The notes under the pieces are model-generated. The model was not told the DNA's origin. It worked only from the letters and a program-made list of their open reading frames with translations, and made no database searches. From Marinobacterium alkalitolerans (GTDB taxonomy: Bacteria > Pseudomonadota > Gammaproteobacteria > Pseudomonadales > Balneatricaceae), in NCBI RefSeq assembly GCF_017776525.1, contig NZ_JACVEW010000003.1, positions 62,001 through 126,000 on the forward strand: a DNA stretch of 64,000 nt. Reading direction: 5' to 3'. Shown in pieces: positions 18,577-27,395 of this stretch. Each line of letters begins with the position of its first letter. Position 1 is the stretch's first letter. The translations under genes and the position numbers were made by a program.

Positions 18577-19433
18577 GCGCGTTCCTCCTGTTGAGCCAGA
18601 CGCGTTCGGCAATAATCGGTATCGGAACAGATGAATTCGTGGTTGCCCTGATCATCCATCACGACTTCATCCAGGAAACTGCTTTCGGAGCCACAGATGG
18701 CACAACTGGCTTCCCAGCGCTGCACCTCAAACGGATGATCTTCGAAATCCAGGCTGCGCACCTCTGTGTAGGGCGGAATCGCATAAATACGCTTCTCACG
18801 CCCGGCCCCGAACAGCTGCAATGCGGGCGAGTTATCCATTTTGGGGTTATCGAACTTGGGAATCGGCGAAGGATCCATCACATAGCGCCCGTTCACCTGC
18901 ACCGGGTAGGCATAGGCCGTGGCGATATGGCCAAACTGGGCGATATCCTCATAGAGCTTGATATGCATAACGCCGTAATCTTCCAGCGCGTGCATCTTGC
19001 GGGTTTCCACCTCGCTCGGTTCGATAAAACGCAGCGGCTCCGGAATCGGCACCTGGTAGATCAGGATCTGACCTTCATGCAGCGGCTTTTCCGGAATTCG
19101 GTGGCGGGTTTGGATCAGGGTCGCGGCTTCCGTTTCCTCAGTGGTGTCCACGCCGGTCAGATCCCGGAAAAAGGAGCGGATACTCACCGCGTTGGTGGTG
19201 TCGTCAGCGCCCTGGTCGATCACTTTAAGGCAGTCATCATGACCGATGACCGCTGCCGTCACCTGCATGCCACCGGTGCCCCAACCATACGGCATGGGCA
19301 TTTCACGACCACCAAAGGGCACCTGGTAGCCCGGAATGGCGACTGCTTTCAGCAGCGCACGACGAATCATGCGCTTGGTCTGTTCATCCAGATAGGCAAA
19401 GTTGTAGCCCGCTCTGACTGGGGAGCTGGTCAT
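18573..19433 (-). CDS. phnJ: C-P lyase radical SAM subunit PhnJ
   Basis: 286-residue catalytic subunit that breaks the carbon-phosphorus bond by radical SAM chemistry, forming the alkane and 5-phosphoribosyl 1,2-cyclic phosphate. The four conserved cysteines are present as C244-x2-C247-x21-C269-x5-C275, the noncanonical cluster-binding pattern plus substrate cysteine of PhnJ. The N-terminal PVRAGYNFAYLDEQTKRMIR and GYQVPFGGREMPMPYGWGTGG are typical. ATG 19433 overlaps the phnI stop (ATGA). Length is close to E. coli PhnJ (281). Confidence 0.97.
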   Translation of the reverse strand: MTSSPVRAGYNFAYLDEQTKRMIRRALLKAVAIPGYQVPFGGREMPMPYGWGTGGMQVTAAVIGHDDCLKVIDQGADDTTNAVSIRSFFRDLTGVDTTEETEAATLIQTRHRIPEKPLHEGQILIYQVPIPEPLRFIEPSEVETRKMHALEDYGVMHIKLYEDIAQFGHIATAYAYPVQVNGRYVMDPSPIPKFDNPKMDNSPALQLFGAGREKRIYAIPPYTEVRSLDFEDHPFEVQRWEASCAICGSESSFLDEVVMDDQGNHEFICSDTDYCRTRLAQQEERA

Positions 19434-20521
19434 GAGCGATCCTCCTCGTTATCCGCAGCGTCCGCCGTGCGAATGCGCCGTATCAGTTCAAGTTCGGACT
19501 GGAAATCCACGTAATGAGGCAGTTTGAGGTGGGATACAAAGCCTGCGGCTTCCACGTTGTCGCAGTGAGACAGCACAAACTCCTCCTGCTGCGCCGGTGA
19601 CTTGATCTCTTCGTCGTACTCGGCCGCCTGGAGAGCGCGATCAACCAGTGCCATTGCCATCACCTTGCGTTCGCACTGGCCAAAACCGAGGCCATAGCCG
19701 CGGGTAAACTTGACCTCGCCCCCTTCCAGTCGGGTAAAGCCGTTCACCATTTCGCACTCGCTGACCTGGATCGCGCCGATTTCGACTTCGAAGCCCAGCT
19801 CTTCCGGGACGATGCTCACACCCACTTCGCCGATGCGAATCTCGCCGGCAAAGGGGTGGTTACGGCCATAGCCGCGCTGAGTCGAATACCCCAGCGCCAG
19901 CAAAAACCCTTCATCCCCTCGCACCAGTGCCTGCATGCGGGCACTGCGGTCACAGGGATAGGTCGGCGGCTCCCGGGTAATATCGGCAGGCTCTGCACCC
20001 GAATCCGCTTCGTTCACCATGAGTCCTTCACGCTCGAGCAGTTGGGACACCCGAGCCATGGCTTCATCAACACGCGCCTCCACGGCTTCCGTATTGGAGG
20101 CTTCCACTTCCCCTTCGGCGAGGAGTGCAAAATCCAGCAGGCGGTGGGTGTAATCGAATGTTGGCCCCAACACCTGACCGCCCGGCAGATCCTTGTAGGT
20201 GGCTGAGATACGGCGTTCCACCTCCATGGCATCGGTATCGATAGGCTCGCTGCTGTAAAAACGGTTCAGCGTGGTGCGATAGGCACGCAGCAGAAAGATC
20301 GCTTCGACCAGATCTCCGGCCGCCTGCTTGATCGCCAGTGCGGCCAGTTCCCGGTCATATACCGACCCCTCGGTCATGACACGATCCACCGCCAGCGAAA
20401 GCTGCTCCTCGACCTGCGAAACCTCAAGTTCAGGCACATCCTGACGGCCACGGCGGCGCCGCGCGAGGAGTTCATGGGCCGAACGAATCGCCTTTTCGCC
20501 CCCTTTGACTGCAACGTACAT
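19430..20521 (-). CDS. phnI: C-P lyase core subunit PhnI
   Basis: 363-residue core subunit. With PhnG, PhnH and PhnL it displaces adenine from ATP with the phosphonate, giving ribose 1-alkylphosphonate 5-triphosphate. The N-terminus MYVAVKGGEKAIRSAHELL and the segment YSTQRGYGRNHPFAGEIR near residue 215 are highly conserved in the family. ATG 20521 overlaps the phnH stop as TGATG, so translation is coupled. Length matches E. coli PhnI (354). Confidence 0.96.
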   Translation of the reverse strand: MYVAVKGGEKAIRSAHELLARRRRGRQDVPELEVSQVEEQLSLAVDRVMTEGSVYDRELAALAIKQAAGDLVEAIFLLRAYRTTLNRFYSSEPIDTDAMEVERRISATYKDLPGGQVLGPTFDYTHRLLDFALLAEGEVEASNTEAVEARVDEAMARVSQLLEREGLMVNEADSGAEPADITREPPTYPCDRSARMQALVRGDEGFLLALGYSTQRGYGRNHPFAGEIRIGEVGVSIVPEELGFEVEIGAIQVSECEMVNGFTRLEGGEVKFTRGYGLGFGQCERKVMAMALVDRALQAAEYDEEIKSPAQQEEFVLSHCDNVEAAGFVSHLKLPHYVDFQSELELIRRIRTADAADNEEDRS

Positions 20522-21129
20522 CAGATCACCTCCACGTGGGTTGTGCGGGGAATGGCGGCTACCCGAGTACCGTTCACCAGAATCAGATCCAGCCCCTGCG
20601 GGAAGGGATCGGGCCGTTCCAGCAGATAAGCCAGTAGCGCTTCGCCCGGATGGCTCAGAGAGAGCATGCGCTGCCCCGGTATTCCGGGTCCGCTCAGTTT
20701 CAGGGTCAGCAAATCGGGTTGATCATCGCCCGCCTCAAGCTGGTCGAGCTGAATCACCAGGGTGCAGCTGCGATCCGGATATTCCGGTTCACCGATCTTG
20801 AGTCCTTCCAGCGAGCACAGCTCACCTGCCCGTGCCATGACAAAATCGGCATCGGTCGGATCATTCACACAGGGTGCGCCTGCGTGGAAGCTCAGGTTGG
20901 TGCGAATCGGGTCCGTGTTCAGCGAGGGGCTGAGCCAGAGGGAGGTCGTCTGATCCATCAGTGACAACAGCGTGGTCAGCGCCGCCGGCGAGAGTTCCGC
21001 CAGTGCGCCGGCATGATCAAGCGTGCGCATCACGCCCGGCTCACTCATCACTTTCAGAATCTGCCTGAATGCCTGCTGGGCATCGCGCACCGGTTGCTCA
21101 AACCCTTTTTGCAGTTGGCTATCGGTCAT
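20521..21129 (-). CDS. phnH: C-P lyase core subunit PhnH
   Basis: 202-residue core subunit of the PhnGHIJ complex. MTDSQLQKGFEQPVRDAQQ is the family N-terminus. I chose ATG 21129, two bases after the phnG stop, over an upstream reading through phnG. GGAGG lies just before it. Conserved FHAGAPCVNDPTDADFVMA and HPGEALLAYLLERPDPFPQG segments are visible. The length is slightly above E. coli PhnH (194). Confidence 0.95.
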   Translation of the reverse strand: MTDSQLQKGFEQPVRDAQQAFRQILKVMSEPGVMRTLDHAGALAELSPAALTTLLSLMDQTTSLWLSPSLNTDPIRTNLSFHAGAPCVNDPTDADFVMARAGELCSLEGLKIGEPEYPDRSCTLVIQLDQLEAGDDQPDLLTLKLSGPGIPGQRMLSLSHPGEALLAYLLERPDPFPQGLDLILVNGTRVAAIPRTTHVEVI

Positions 21130-21130
21130 G

Positions 21131-21580
21131 TCAGTCCTCCCCCCTGACCAGGGTGAAAAAGTCGACCCGAGTGGCATCGGTCTCACGCTGCTTGCTGGCA
21201 CGTGCATCTGCCAGCATGGATTCGATCGGCTGAACCACCCGCTCCATCAGGACCTCCCCCATTTGTGGATCCTGCAACAGCGCATCCAGTTGGGCGGCAC
21301 GCAATGCATGCGTCTTGTCGCGGCCGGCAATGTAACTGTGCCCCACCGTATTCAGGGATGAACGCACCACACAGCGCGTCAGGGTCATATCGCCCAGATT
21401 GAAACGTTCTCCTCGGTTGCCCATGCGGGCACGCACCTGCGTCAGCCCTACTTCCGGCGCGCGAATGATGTCGAAATGGATATCCTTGATGGCATCCTCG
21501 GACAGACCCAGCAGGGTCTCCGGTGGTGCCTTGGCCAGCACCGACATCCAGTGCTGGCGTTGTTCTGTAGTGGTCTTCAT
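21131..21580 (-). CDS. phnG: C-P lyase core subunit PhnG
   Basis: 149-residue subunit of the C-P lyase core. It begins RQHWMSVLAKAPPETLL after a short tail and has EVGLTQVRARMGNRGERFNLGD and the GHSYIAGRDKTHALRAAQLDA segment conserved in PhnG. ATG 21580 overlaps the phnF stop by 4 bases. It is the first structural gene after the regulator. Confidence 0.95.
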   Translation of the reverse strand: MKTTTEQRQHWMSVLAKAPPETLLGLSEDAIKDIHFDIIRAPEVGLTQVRARMGNRGERFNLGDMTLTRCVVRSSLNTVGHSYIAGRDKTHALRAAQLDALLQDPQMGEVLMERVVQPIESMLADARASKQRETDATRVDFFTLVRGED

Positions 21581-22275
21581 GGTTTGGGTTCCACGCTGTA
21601 TTCAAAAAGATCACTGCGGCTGCGTGCGATGGAAAATTCACGCAGCTGGCCCGTGCGATGGCAGAGGTTGCGGGTATGGACTTCCATGACCGGAACGCCC
21701 CGGGTAATCGATAGCTGGCTGCACTCTTCAAAGGTCGGCATCCGGGCTCTCAGGCGTGTGGTGCCACGGCGCAGGTCGAGACTCCACTGATCCCTCAGAA
21801 ACTGGTGCAGGGAGCCGCCATCAAAGGCATCCAGCCCGTCTTCGGGAAGCCCGAACAGGTAGTGCCGGATCAAACACACCGGCTCGCCCTCGATCAGACG
21901 ACGGGTTTTCAGTTCGTGGACCCGAGTCCCGGGGGCCACATCCAGTTGCTGAGCCAGGGTGTCCGGCAGAGTGCTCAGTGCACAGCGCAGGATTTCTGTC
22001 TCCAGCCCCAGCCCGATCTGATTGAGGTTGTGTGAGAAAGCCGCACGATCATGCAGTGCATAGTCGATCGGCGTCTGCACGATCTTGCACCCCAGCCCCT
22101 GATAGCGACGCACCAGTCCATCCTGAACCAGCTCGTCAATGGCCCGCCTGACGGTATGCCGATTGACCGAGAATCGATCGGCCAGCCGGCTTTCAGGAGG
22201 CAGGAGGTCACCGGCGCTGTACTGGGTGATAATCTCATCACGCAACTGGGTTGCGATTTTCCGATACAAGGCCAT
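21577..22275 (-). CDS. phnF: GntR/HutC-family regulator PhnF
   Basis: 232-residue repressor-type regulator of the phn genes. The N-terminal winged helix-turn-helix has LPPESRLADRFSVNRHTVRR at about residues 25-45; the C-terminal UTRA ligand domain runs from about residue 80. ATG 22275 (MALYRKIA) sits directly against a GTnTAnAC operator, with its nearest ribosome-like site AAAGGA 13 bases away. The ATG at 22305, ten codons upstream and next to the phnE stop, would give 242 residues, the length of E. coli PhnF. The start is therefore uncertain. It lies inside the operon between phnE and phnG. Confidence 0.92.
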   Translation of the reverse strand: MALYRKIATQLRDEIITQYSAGDLLPPESRLADRFSVNRHTVRRAIDELVQDGLVRRYQGLGCKIVQTPIDYALHDRAAFSHNLNQIGLGLETEILRCALSTLPDTLAQQLDVAPGTRVHELKTRRLIEGEPVCLIRHYLFGLPEDGLDAFDGGSLHQFLRDQWSLDLRRGTTRLRARMPTFEECSQLSITRGVPVMEVHTRNLCHRTGQLREFSIARSRSDLFEYSVEPKP

Positions 22276-22287
22276 TTGTCTATACAA
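22276..22287. promoter_or_regulatory. Candidate PhnF operator at the phnF start
   Basis: TTGTCTATACAA has 4+4 palindromic arms and fits the GTnTAnAC core used by HutC-subfamily GntR regulators. It abuts one possible phnF start codon and overlaps the coding part if the earlier start is used. Autoregulation or control of an internal promoter for phnF-onward genes is likely (inference). Confidence 0.55.
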
Positions 22288-22310
22288 GTCCTTTAATGAA
22301 CGCATTCATC

Positions 22311-23105
22311 TCAGATGAATGCCTTGCGCAGCCGTTGAGACAGCAAGTCGGTCAGCGTGACGCTGATAATGATCACGACCATCACCGCGCAGGTTTGCTG
22401 AAACTGAAAGCCGCGAATGCTTTCCCACAGAATCACCCCGATACCGCCGGCACCGACCATGCCCACCACCGTGGCGGAACGGACATTGGACTCGAAACGG
22501 TAGAGCGAGTAGGAAATCCAGAGTGGCAATACCTGGGGAATCACGCCGTAGATAATCTCTTCCAGCATGTTGGCGCCGGTAGCGCGAACGCCCTCGACAG
22601 GACGCGGGTCAATCGCTTCCACCGCTTCCGAAAAGAGCTTGGCAAGTACCCCTGTCGTGTGCACAAACAGCGCCAGCACACCGGCAAAAGGCCCAAGGCC
22701 TACGGCAACCACAAACAGCATGGCGAACACCATCTCGTTGATGGCGCGAGTGGCATCCATCAGGCGGCGAACCGGTTGATACACCCAGACCGGCATCAGG
22801 TTCTCGGAACTGAGAATGCCGAACGGCACGGAAAGAATGATTGAAAGAACGGTGCCCCAGAGGGCGATATGGATGGTGATCACCATCTCTTCCAGGTAGA
22901 ACCCGATATCACTGAAATCCGGCGGGAAGAAGTCGGCCGCAAATTCGGCCATGTTGCCGCTTTCGGTGATCAGTACCAGCGGATTAATCTCCGCGGCGTC
23001 CCAGCCCCAGCTCAACAGGGAGAACAACACCACCCAACTGATTGCAGCGATCCAGTTGAACGGTTTGCGTTCCAGGGGCAGATTTTGAGCACTCGACTCG
23101 ATCAT
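22311..23105 (-). CDS. phnE: Phosphonate ABC transporter permease PhnE
   Basis: 264-residue inner-membrane permease with about six helices and the binding-protein-dependent transport fold. The EAA loop region is seen at [20 protein letters not shown] (residues about 180-200), which contacts PhnC. Only one permease gene is present, so it should act as a homodimer. It lies 6 bases before the upstream phnF start and 67 bases after phnD, with a strong hairpin in that gap. Confidence 0.95.
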   Translation of the reverse strand: MIESSAQNLPLERKPFNWIAAISWVVLFSLLSWGWDAAEINPLVLITESGNMAEFAADFFPPDFSDIGFYLEEMVITIHIALWGTVLSIILSVPFGILSSENLMPVWVYQPVRRLMDATRAINEMVFAMLFVVAVGLGPFAGVLALFVHTTGVLAKLFSEAVEAIDPRPVEGVRATGANMLEEIIYGVIPQVLPLWISYSLYRFESNVRSATVVGMVGAGGIGVILWESIRGFQFQQTCAVMVVIIISVTLTDLLSQRLRKAFI

Positions 23106-23135
23106 GAGATGAACTCGACTAACAGTATGCAGGAT

Positions 23136-23161
23136 AACCGGCCCCCCTGAGGGCGCCGGTT
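23136..23161 (-). other. Stable hairpin between phnD and phnE
   Basis: AACCGGC (23136-23142) pairs with GCCGGTT (23155-23161), with an inner CCC/GGG pair around a CTGA-type loop. No T-run follows on the minus strand, so it is not a full terminator. In binding-protein operons such hairpins often protect the upstream binding-protein message and lower permease expression; that role is inferred. Confidence 0.5.
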
Positions 23162-23172
23162 GAGCGGTTCAA

Positions 23173-24189
23173 TCAGTTGGCGGACGCCGCTTCCAGCGCG
23201 TCCATGCGACGGTTCAGAGCCGCCAGCTGGTCGTCGATTTCGCGCAGCTTGGCGTCTTTCTCGTCTGCAGACAGGCCGTCATCGTTGGCGATGGAAGCAC
23301 GCTGCTTGAACAGGGACAGCTGACGGATCGGCAGCAGCTGGTCATCACTGGACGACTTGAACGGTGCCCACTGGAGGTCTTCCAGCACGGCCAGCTCTTC
23401 AGCGTCGCCAGTGGCGCCGTAGCTCATGAAGAAGTCATAGATTTTGGACTTGGCGCTTTCCGGCAGGTTCTTGCGCCATACGATCGGGTCGGACGGAATC
23501 AGAGGGGATTTCCAGATGACTTTGACCTGATCAAACTTGTCCGGATGAGTCACCTGGATACGCGCCAGGCTTTCGGTATTGTTGGTCGCCACATCCACCT
23601 GACCGTTGGCCACAGCCAGGATGTTGGCTTCATGGCCGGCATTGGTCATGCGCTTGAACGCCTTCTTGGGCTCAACACCGTTCTTGGCGAATACATAGTA
23701 GCTGGGCACCAGGAAACCGGACGTAGAGTTGGGATCACCGTTACCAAACGCCAGCGTGTCGGCCTGGGCCAGCATGTCCTCTACGCTGTTGATCGCATCG
23801 TTGTCCTTGTGCGCGATCAGCAGGCTCCAGTAGCCCGGGTTACCGGATACATCAACGGTCTGTGCGAAGATTTCACCCCCGGCACGGTCCACCGCTTCCA
23901 TGGCGGATTTGTTTCCGTACCAGGCCACATCAACCTTATCAAAGCGCATCGCCTGGATAATGCCCGCATAGTCGGTTGCAAAGAACGGTTTGACTTCCAT
24001 GCCCAGATCTTCGGACATATCTGCCAGGAACGGCTCCCAGACAGTACGCAGGTTCTGAGAAGACTCGGTCGAGATAATGCCGAAGTTAAGCGCTTTCATT
24101 TCGTCGGCCTGGGCCACCTGAGTGCCCGTTAAGGCTGCGGCCATGGCCAGACCAGCAGTAATGCCCGAAAACAGCTTCTTGAGTTTCAT
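23173..24189 (-). CDS. phnD: Phosphonate ABC transporter periplasmic binding protein PhnD
   Basis: 338-residue periplasmic receptor. The signal peptide spans residues 1-28 (MKLKKLFSG..., cleaved after AQA). The phosphonate-binding features are FGIISTESSQNL, FFATDYAGIIQAMRFDKVDVAWYGNKSA (read in two parts) and NGDPNSTSGFLVPSYYVF, which match the E. coli PhnD pocket with its Ser-Thr-Ser phosphonate clamp. The C-terminal 40 residues form a predicted coiled coil (DAKLREIDDQLAALNRRMDA), a common extension in this family. The gene is 22 bases downstream of phnC. Confidence 0.96.
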   Translation of the reverse strand: MKLKKLFSGITAGLAMAAALTGTQVAQADEMKALNFGIISTESSQNLRTVWEPFLADMSEDLGMEVKPFFATDYAGIIQAMRFDKVDVAWYGNKSAMEAVDRAGGEIFAQTVDVSGNPGYWSLLIAHKDNDAINSVEDMLAQADTLAFGNGDPNSTSGFLVPSYYVFAKNGVEPKKAFKRMTNAGHEANILAVANGQVDVATNNTESLARIQVTHPDKFDQVKVIWKSPLIPSDPIVWRKNLPESAKSKIYDFFMSYGATGDAEELAVLEDLQWAPFKSSSDDQLLPIRQLSLFKQRASIANDDGLSADEKDAKLREIDDQLAALNRRMDALEAASAN

Positions 24190-24211
24190 CTGTGGCTCCT
24201 AAACTGGGTTG

Positions 24212-25039
24212 TTATGCAGGTTTGAGTTCGTAAGCGGGATTGGGGGTAGAGTCGGCAACCGGTTCGGACGCAGGCTCCGAGCCCATTTGAGTGCCGTAAA
24301 GACGGCTGAGCATCTGCCCATCCAGGGCGGTAATCGGTCCATCGAAAAAGATTTCGCCACCTTGCAGCGCAATGGCACGGCGGCAGTATTTCTGTGCGTA
24401 ATCCACCTGATGCAGAGTGACCACAACAGTGATGCCCAACTCCCGATTGATCCGCTCCAGAGTTTCCATCACCAACCGTGAGGATTCAGGATCAAGGGAG
24501 GCGATGGGCTCATCCGCCAGAATAATTTCGGCCTTCTGCATCAGCGCCCGTGCAATGGCCACACGCTGCTGCTGACCACCGGATAGCTCCGAAGCTCGCT
24601 TGAGCGCATGTTCACGCAGCCCGACCAGCTCCAGCGCCTTAAGCGCCTCCTGCTTTTCTTCGCGGGTAAACCAGCCCAGCATGCTGCGCCAGACCGGCAC
24701 ACGGCTCAGCCCACCGATAAGCACATTGGTGAGCACACTGAGACGGTTAACGAGGTTGAACTGCTGAAAGACGTTGCCCACCCGTGCTCGGGTACGACGA
24801 ATATCCTTGCTGGCCTTGCCCTTGCTTTGTACCGGAGTACCGAGGACTTCAATTTCGGAGTCACTGCCCTTGTCGGCCAGGGTCAGGCAGGACAGGTGAC
24901 GCATCAACGTGGACTTGCCGGACCCGGAAGAGCCGATGAGAGCAACCATCTCTCCCTCTTCCACATGCAGCGAAATCGACTTGAGCACCCGCGCCTCGCC
25001 AAAGGACTTCTGCAGGTTGGTAATCTGGATGGCTGGCAT
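24212..25039 (-). CDS. phnC: Phosphonate ABC transporter ATP-binding protein PhnC
   Basis: 275-residue ABC ATPase that energises PhnD/PhnE uptake. Walker A is [11 protein letters not shown], the signature is [15 protein letters not shown], Walker B is [12 protein letters not shown], and the switch His lies in [10 protein letters not shown] chose ATG 25039 ([10 protein letters not shown]) with GAGGGG 6 bases ahead; the reading from 25093 adds a Met/Arg/Ser-rich tail without homology. A candidate PhnF box lies 60 bases upstream. Confidence 0.95.
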   Translation of the reverse strand: MPAIQITNLQKSFGEARVLKSISLHVEEGEMVALIGSSGSGKSTLMRHLSCLTLADKGSDSEIEVLGTPVQSKGKASKDIRRTRARVGNVFQQFNLVNRLSVLTNVLIGGLSRVPVWRSMLGWFTREEKQEALKALELVGLREHALKRASELSGGQQQRVAIARALMQKAEIILADEPIASLDPESSRLVMETLERINRELGITVVVTLHQVDYAQKYCRRAIALQGGEIFFDGPITALDGQMLSRLYGTQMGSEPASEPVADSTPNPAYELKPA

Positions 25040-25098
25040 GATTTGCCCCTCTTGTGATCGCATGCGAGCCATCCTAGAGGGGCTTTGTGACACTGAGG

Positions 25099-25110
25099 TT
25101 GTCTAGATAT
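25099..25110. promoter_or_regulatory. Candidate PhnF operator ahead of phnC
   Basis: TTGTCTAGATAT shares 9 of 12 positions with the element at the phnF start and matches GTnTAnAC except for one base. It is about 60 bases upstream of phnC, in the 116-base gap after the acyltransferase gene. No convincing Pho box is seen here. Confidence 0.4.
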
Positions 25111-25155
25111 GTTCGTTTGGTTGCGAAACGGTTGCGCTTTTTTGACGGCCCAATG

Positions 25156-25767
25156 TCAGTCCAGATACTTGGCCAGAAAGGCTTCGCCGCTCAATGAGCG
25201 GAAGTCCGGCAGGCACTCGGCCAGACGCTCATGGGACCAGTCCCACCAGGCCAGCCGCTCGAACCCTTCAATGACATCGTCACTGAACCGCTTGCGAATC
25301 GGCCTGGCCGGCACACCGCCGACAATCGTATAGGGCGCCACATCTCTGGAGACCACCGCACCCGCCGCAATCACGGCACCGTTGCCCACGTCCACCCCGG
25401 CCAGTACCACTGCGCCATGCCCGATCCAGACATCGTGTCCGATCGACACCGGCTGCTCGCGGCGCCACTGAAAGAAGCTCTCATCGTCCTCACCAAAGCC
25501 GTAGAGCGAACTGCGGTAGGTAAAGTGGTGCATGGCAGCCTTCTCCACCGGGTGGTTGCCGGGGTTCAGGCGGGTATGGGCGGCGATGGAGCAGAAGCGG
25601 CCGATCTCGGTGTTGATCACATCCGAGTCATCGCCAATATAGGAGTAGTCACCCAGCGTGGTATTCACCACTTTGCAGCGGGCACCGATCTCGTTGTACC
25701 GACCGAAGGTCACGTCACGAACTTCCACCTCCCGCTCCAGAAGTGGCTCAAGGGATAAACGTTTCAT
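25156..25767 (-). CDS. Hexapeptide-repeat acyltransferase of phosphonate operons
   Basis: 203-residue left-handed beta-helix acyltransferase. Hexapeptide repeats appear as [20 protein letters not shown] and [14 protein letters not shown], and again as [20 protein letters not shown] then [20 protein letters not shown]. The acceptor-site histidine region is [19 protein letters not shown]. It resembles the DapH/GlmU-like transferases linked to phn operons in other Proteobacteria, thought to acylate phosphonates or their intermediates. The substrate is not established. The start is ATG 25767; a TTG precedes it. It is upstream of phnC on the same strand and probably heads the operon. Confidence 0.85.
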   Translation of the reverse strand: MKRLSLEPLLEREVEVRDVTFGRYNEIGARCKVVNTTLGDYSYIGDDSDVINTEIGRFCSIAAHTRLNPGNHPVEKAAMHHFTYRSSLYGFGEDDESFFQWRREQPVSIGHDVWIGHGAVVLAGVDVGNGAVIAAGAVVSRDVAPYTIVGGVPARPIRKRFSDDVIEGFERLAWWDWSHERLAECLPDFRSLSGEAFLAKYLD

Positions 25768-25773
25768 CAAGCT

Positions 25774-25803
25774 GTTCCCGTTATTGGTTGTTTAACCGGG
25801 AAC
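25774..25803. promoter_or_regulatory. Inverted repeat upstream of the acyltransferase gene
   Basis: GTTCCCG (25774-25780) and CGGGAAC (25797-25803) flank a 16-base spacer just ahead of the acyltransferase start. A third copy, CGGGAAC, is at 25850-25856. It may be an operator or a 5' leader hairpin for the operon. Function is unknown. Confidence 0.3.
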
Positions 25804-25936
25804 ACGCTAGTAGCCGATCATAAAATCTGGATGACAACTGAGCCAGAATCGGGAACGATCCCTGCCTGATGCCTTGCCAAGCCCTCGGGATCCCCGGATA
25901 CTTCAGCCTTTGTAACGTTTACACGAGGTGCTCGCA

Positions 25937-26434
25937 TTGACACAGATTACCGATAACACCGTGGTGCAGTTCTTCTACACCCTGACCGATGCTGATGACA
26001 CCCAGATCGAGACCAATTACGGCGCTGACCCGATCGCCTACCTGCACGGCCATGACAGCATGATTCCAGCGATTGAGCAGGCACTGGAAGGCAAGGCTGA
26101 GGGCGATACGCTGCACCTGACGCTTACACCTGATCAGGCGTACGGTGAGCGTAATGAAGGCCAGCAACAGCGGGTGCCGATCAAACATCTGCAAGGCCTG
26201 CCCAAGGGGGTACGCCAGTGGAAGCCCGGTATGGTGGCCGTGGTTCAAACCGATCAGGGCGCACGTCAGGTAACCGTCGTCAAACCCGGGCTTAAAATGG
26301 TGCTGGTCGATACCAACCACCCGCTGGCCGGCAAAACCCTCACCTACGATATCGAAGTGGTGAATGTGCGTGCGGCGACAGATGAAGAGATCGCGCACGG
26401 TCATGCCCACGGGGTCGGCGGTCATCACCACTGA
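25937..26434 (+). CDS. SlyD-like FKBP peptidyl-prolyl isomerase
   Basis: 165-residue cytosolic FKBP-type prolyl isomerase and chaperone of the SlyD group. The FKBP half (VVQFFYTLTDADDTQIETNY is the first strand pair) is followed by the inserted chaperone flap (AYGERNEGQQQRVPIKHLQG). The C-terminus HGHAHGVGGHHH is a His-rich tail like the nickel-binding tail of SlyD. I place the start at TTG 25937, since GAGGTG lies 6 bases ahead; the GTG at 25928 is inside that site. It is the first of three isomerase genes in a row. Confidence 0.88.
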   Translation: MTQITDNTVVQFFYTLTDADDTQIETNYGADPIAYLHGHDSMIPAIEQALEGKAEGDTLHLTLTPDQAYGERNEGQQQRVPIKHLQGLPKGVRQWKPGMVAVVQTDQGARQVTVVKPGLKMVLVDTNHPLAGKTLTYDIEVVNVRAATDEEIAHGHAHGVGGHHH

Positions 26435-26503
26435 TGCCTGTCTCCCGCTTCGAGAATACACACTATGCTTAAGTTCATTACTCAACTGTTCAGGAGAGCA
26501 CCC

Positions 26504-26785
26504 ATGGCACGCGCAAGCGCACGTCACATCCTCGTCAGCACTGAAGCCGAATGTCAGGCGCTGAAAGACCAAATCGCAGCAGGCGCCGACTTTGCCGCAC
26601 TGGCCAAAGAGCACTCCCAGTGCCCGTCCGGCCAACAGGGCGGCGAACTGGGCAGCTTCGGCCCCGGCCAGATGGTGCCCGCATTCGACAAGGTCGTCTT
26701 CAGCGCCCCGATCAACGAAGTCCAGGGCCCGGTTCAGACCCAGTTCGGTTACCACCTGCTGGAAGTCACCAGCCGCGAAGACTGA
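26504..26785 (+). CDS. ppiC: Parvulin-type peptidyl-prolyl isomerase (PpiC-like)
   Basis: 93-residue single-domain parvulin, cytosolic. Family landmarks: [55 protein letters not shown] and [13 protein letters not shown]. The length is that of E. coli PpiC (93). ATG 26504 has AGGAGAG ahead; the ATG at 26465 only adds a basic tail. It lies 69 bases after the SlyD-like gene and 96 before the next isomerase. Confidence 0.93.
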   Translation: MARASARHILVSTEAECQALKDQIAAGADFAALAKEHSQCPSGQQGGELGSFGPGQMVPAFDKVVFSAPINEVQGPVQTQFGYHLLEVTSRED

Positions 26786-26881
26786 TTGAGAAAAACCACC
26801 ACTTGCAGCCTGCCCAGCCTCTCTCGTCCAGTGAGCGGCGACGGTCAGGCAGCAGGTGGTTTTCAAACCACAGGACACATC

Positions 26882-27229
26882 ATGGCTGCATCTGAACAGC
26901 TCATCATCGAAGACATTGTCGAAGGCACCGGCACCGAGGTGAAAAAAGGCGGTGCACTGATCACCGCACACTACCGCGGCTTTCTGGAAGACGGCACCGA
27001 GTTTGACTCGTCCTATGACAAGGGCCAGCCATTTCAGACCGTACTGAGCCGCAAGAAAGTGATCGCTGCCTGGGTCGAGGGCCTCAAGGGCATGAAGGTG
27101 GGCGGCAAGCGTAAACTGCACGTACCGGCCGAAATGGGCTACGGCGAACGCGGCTTCGGGGACAGGATTCCGCCCAATGCGAATCTGGTGTTTGAGATTG
27201 AACTGCTGGAAGCACTGAACCGGGAGTGA
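26882..27229 (+). CDS. FKBP-type peptidyl-prolyl isomerase
   Basis: 115-residue single-domain FKBP. It has the classic blocks GGALITAHYRGFLEDGTEFD, SSYDKGQPFQ, VIAAWVEGLKGMKVGGKRK and IPPNANLVFEIELLEAL, with aromatic and Asp residues of the active pocket kept. No signal peptide, so cytosolic. ATG 26882 has AGGA 7 bases ahead. It is the third isomerase of the row and the last gene before the defence island. Confidence 0.92.
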   Translation: MAASEQLIIEDIVEGTGTEVKKGGALITAHYRGFLEDGTEFDSSYDKGQPFQTVLSRKKVIAAWVEGLKGMKVGGKRKLHVPAEMGYGERGFGDRIPPNANLVFEIELLEALNRE

Positions 27230-27395
27230 GGGGTTTTCGGCTGTGTGACCTGTGGCAGGTTAAAACTGAGCCCTTGGTTTCACCCCCGCCCTAAACCTGC
27301 GCCAGACTTCAGAACCCTAGTCTTTTGAGCTACCCTAAGCCTCGGTGAAAAGCCTATTGATCAGGCCGTCAGCTACAGGATGCGGGATATTCAAC

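Noticed and set aside
25820-25850. Possible Pho box upstream of the acyltransferase gene
   Set aside because: One half (TTGTCAT) fits, the second half matches only 4 of 7 positions; not enough to call.
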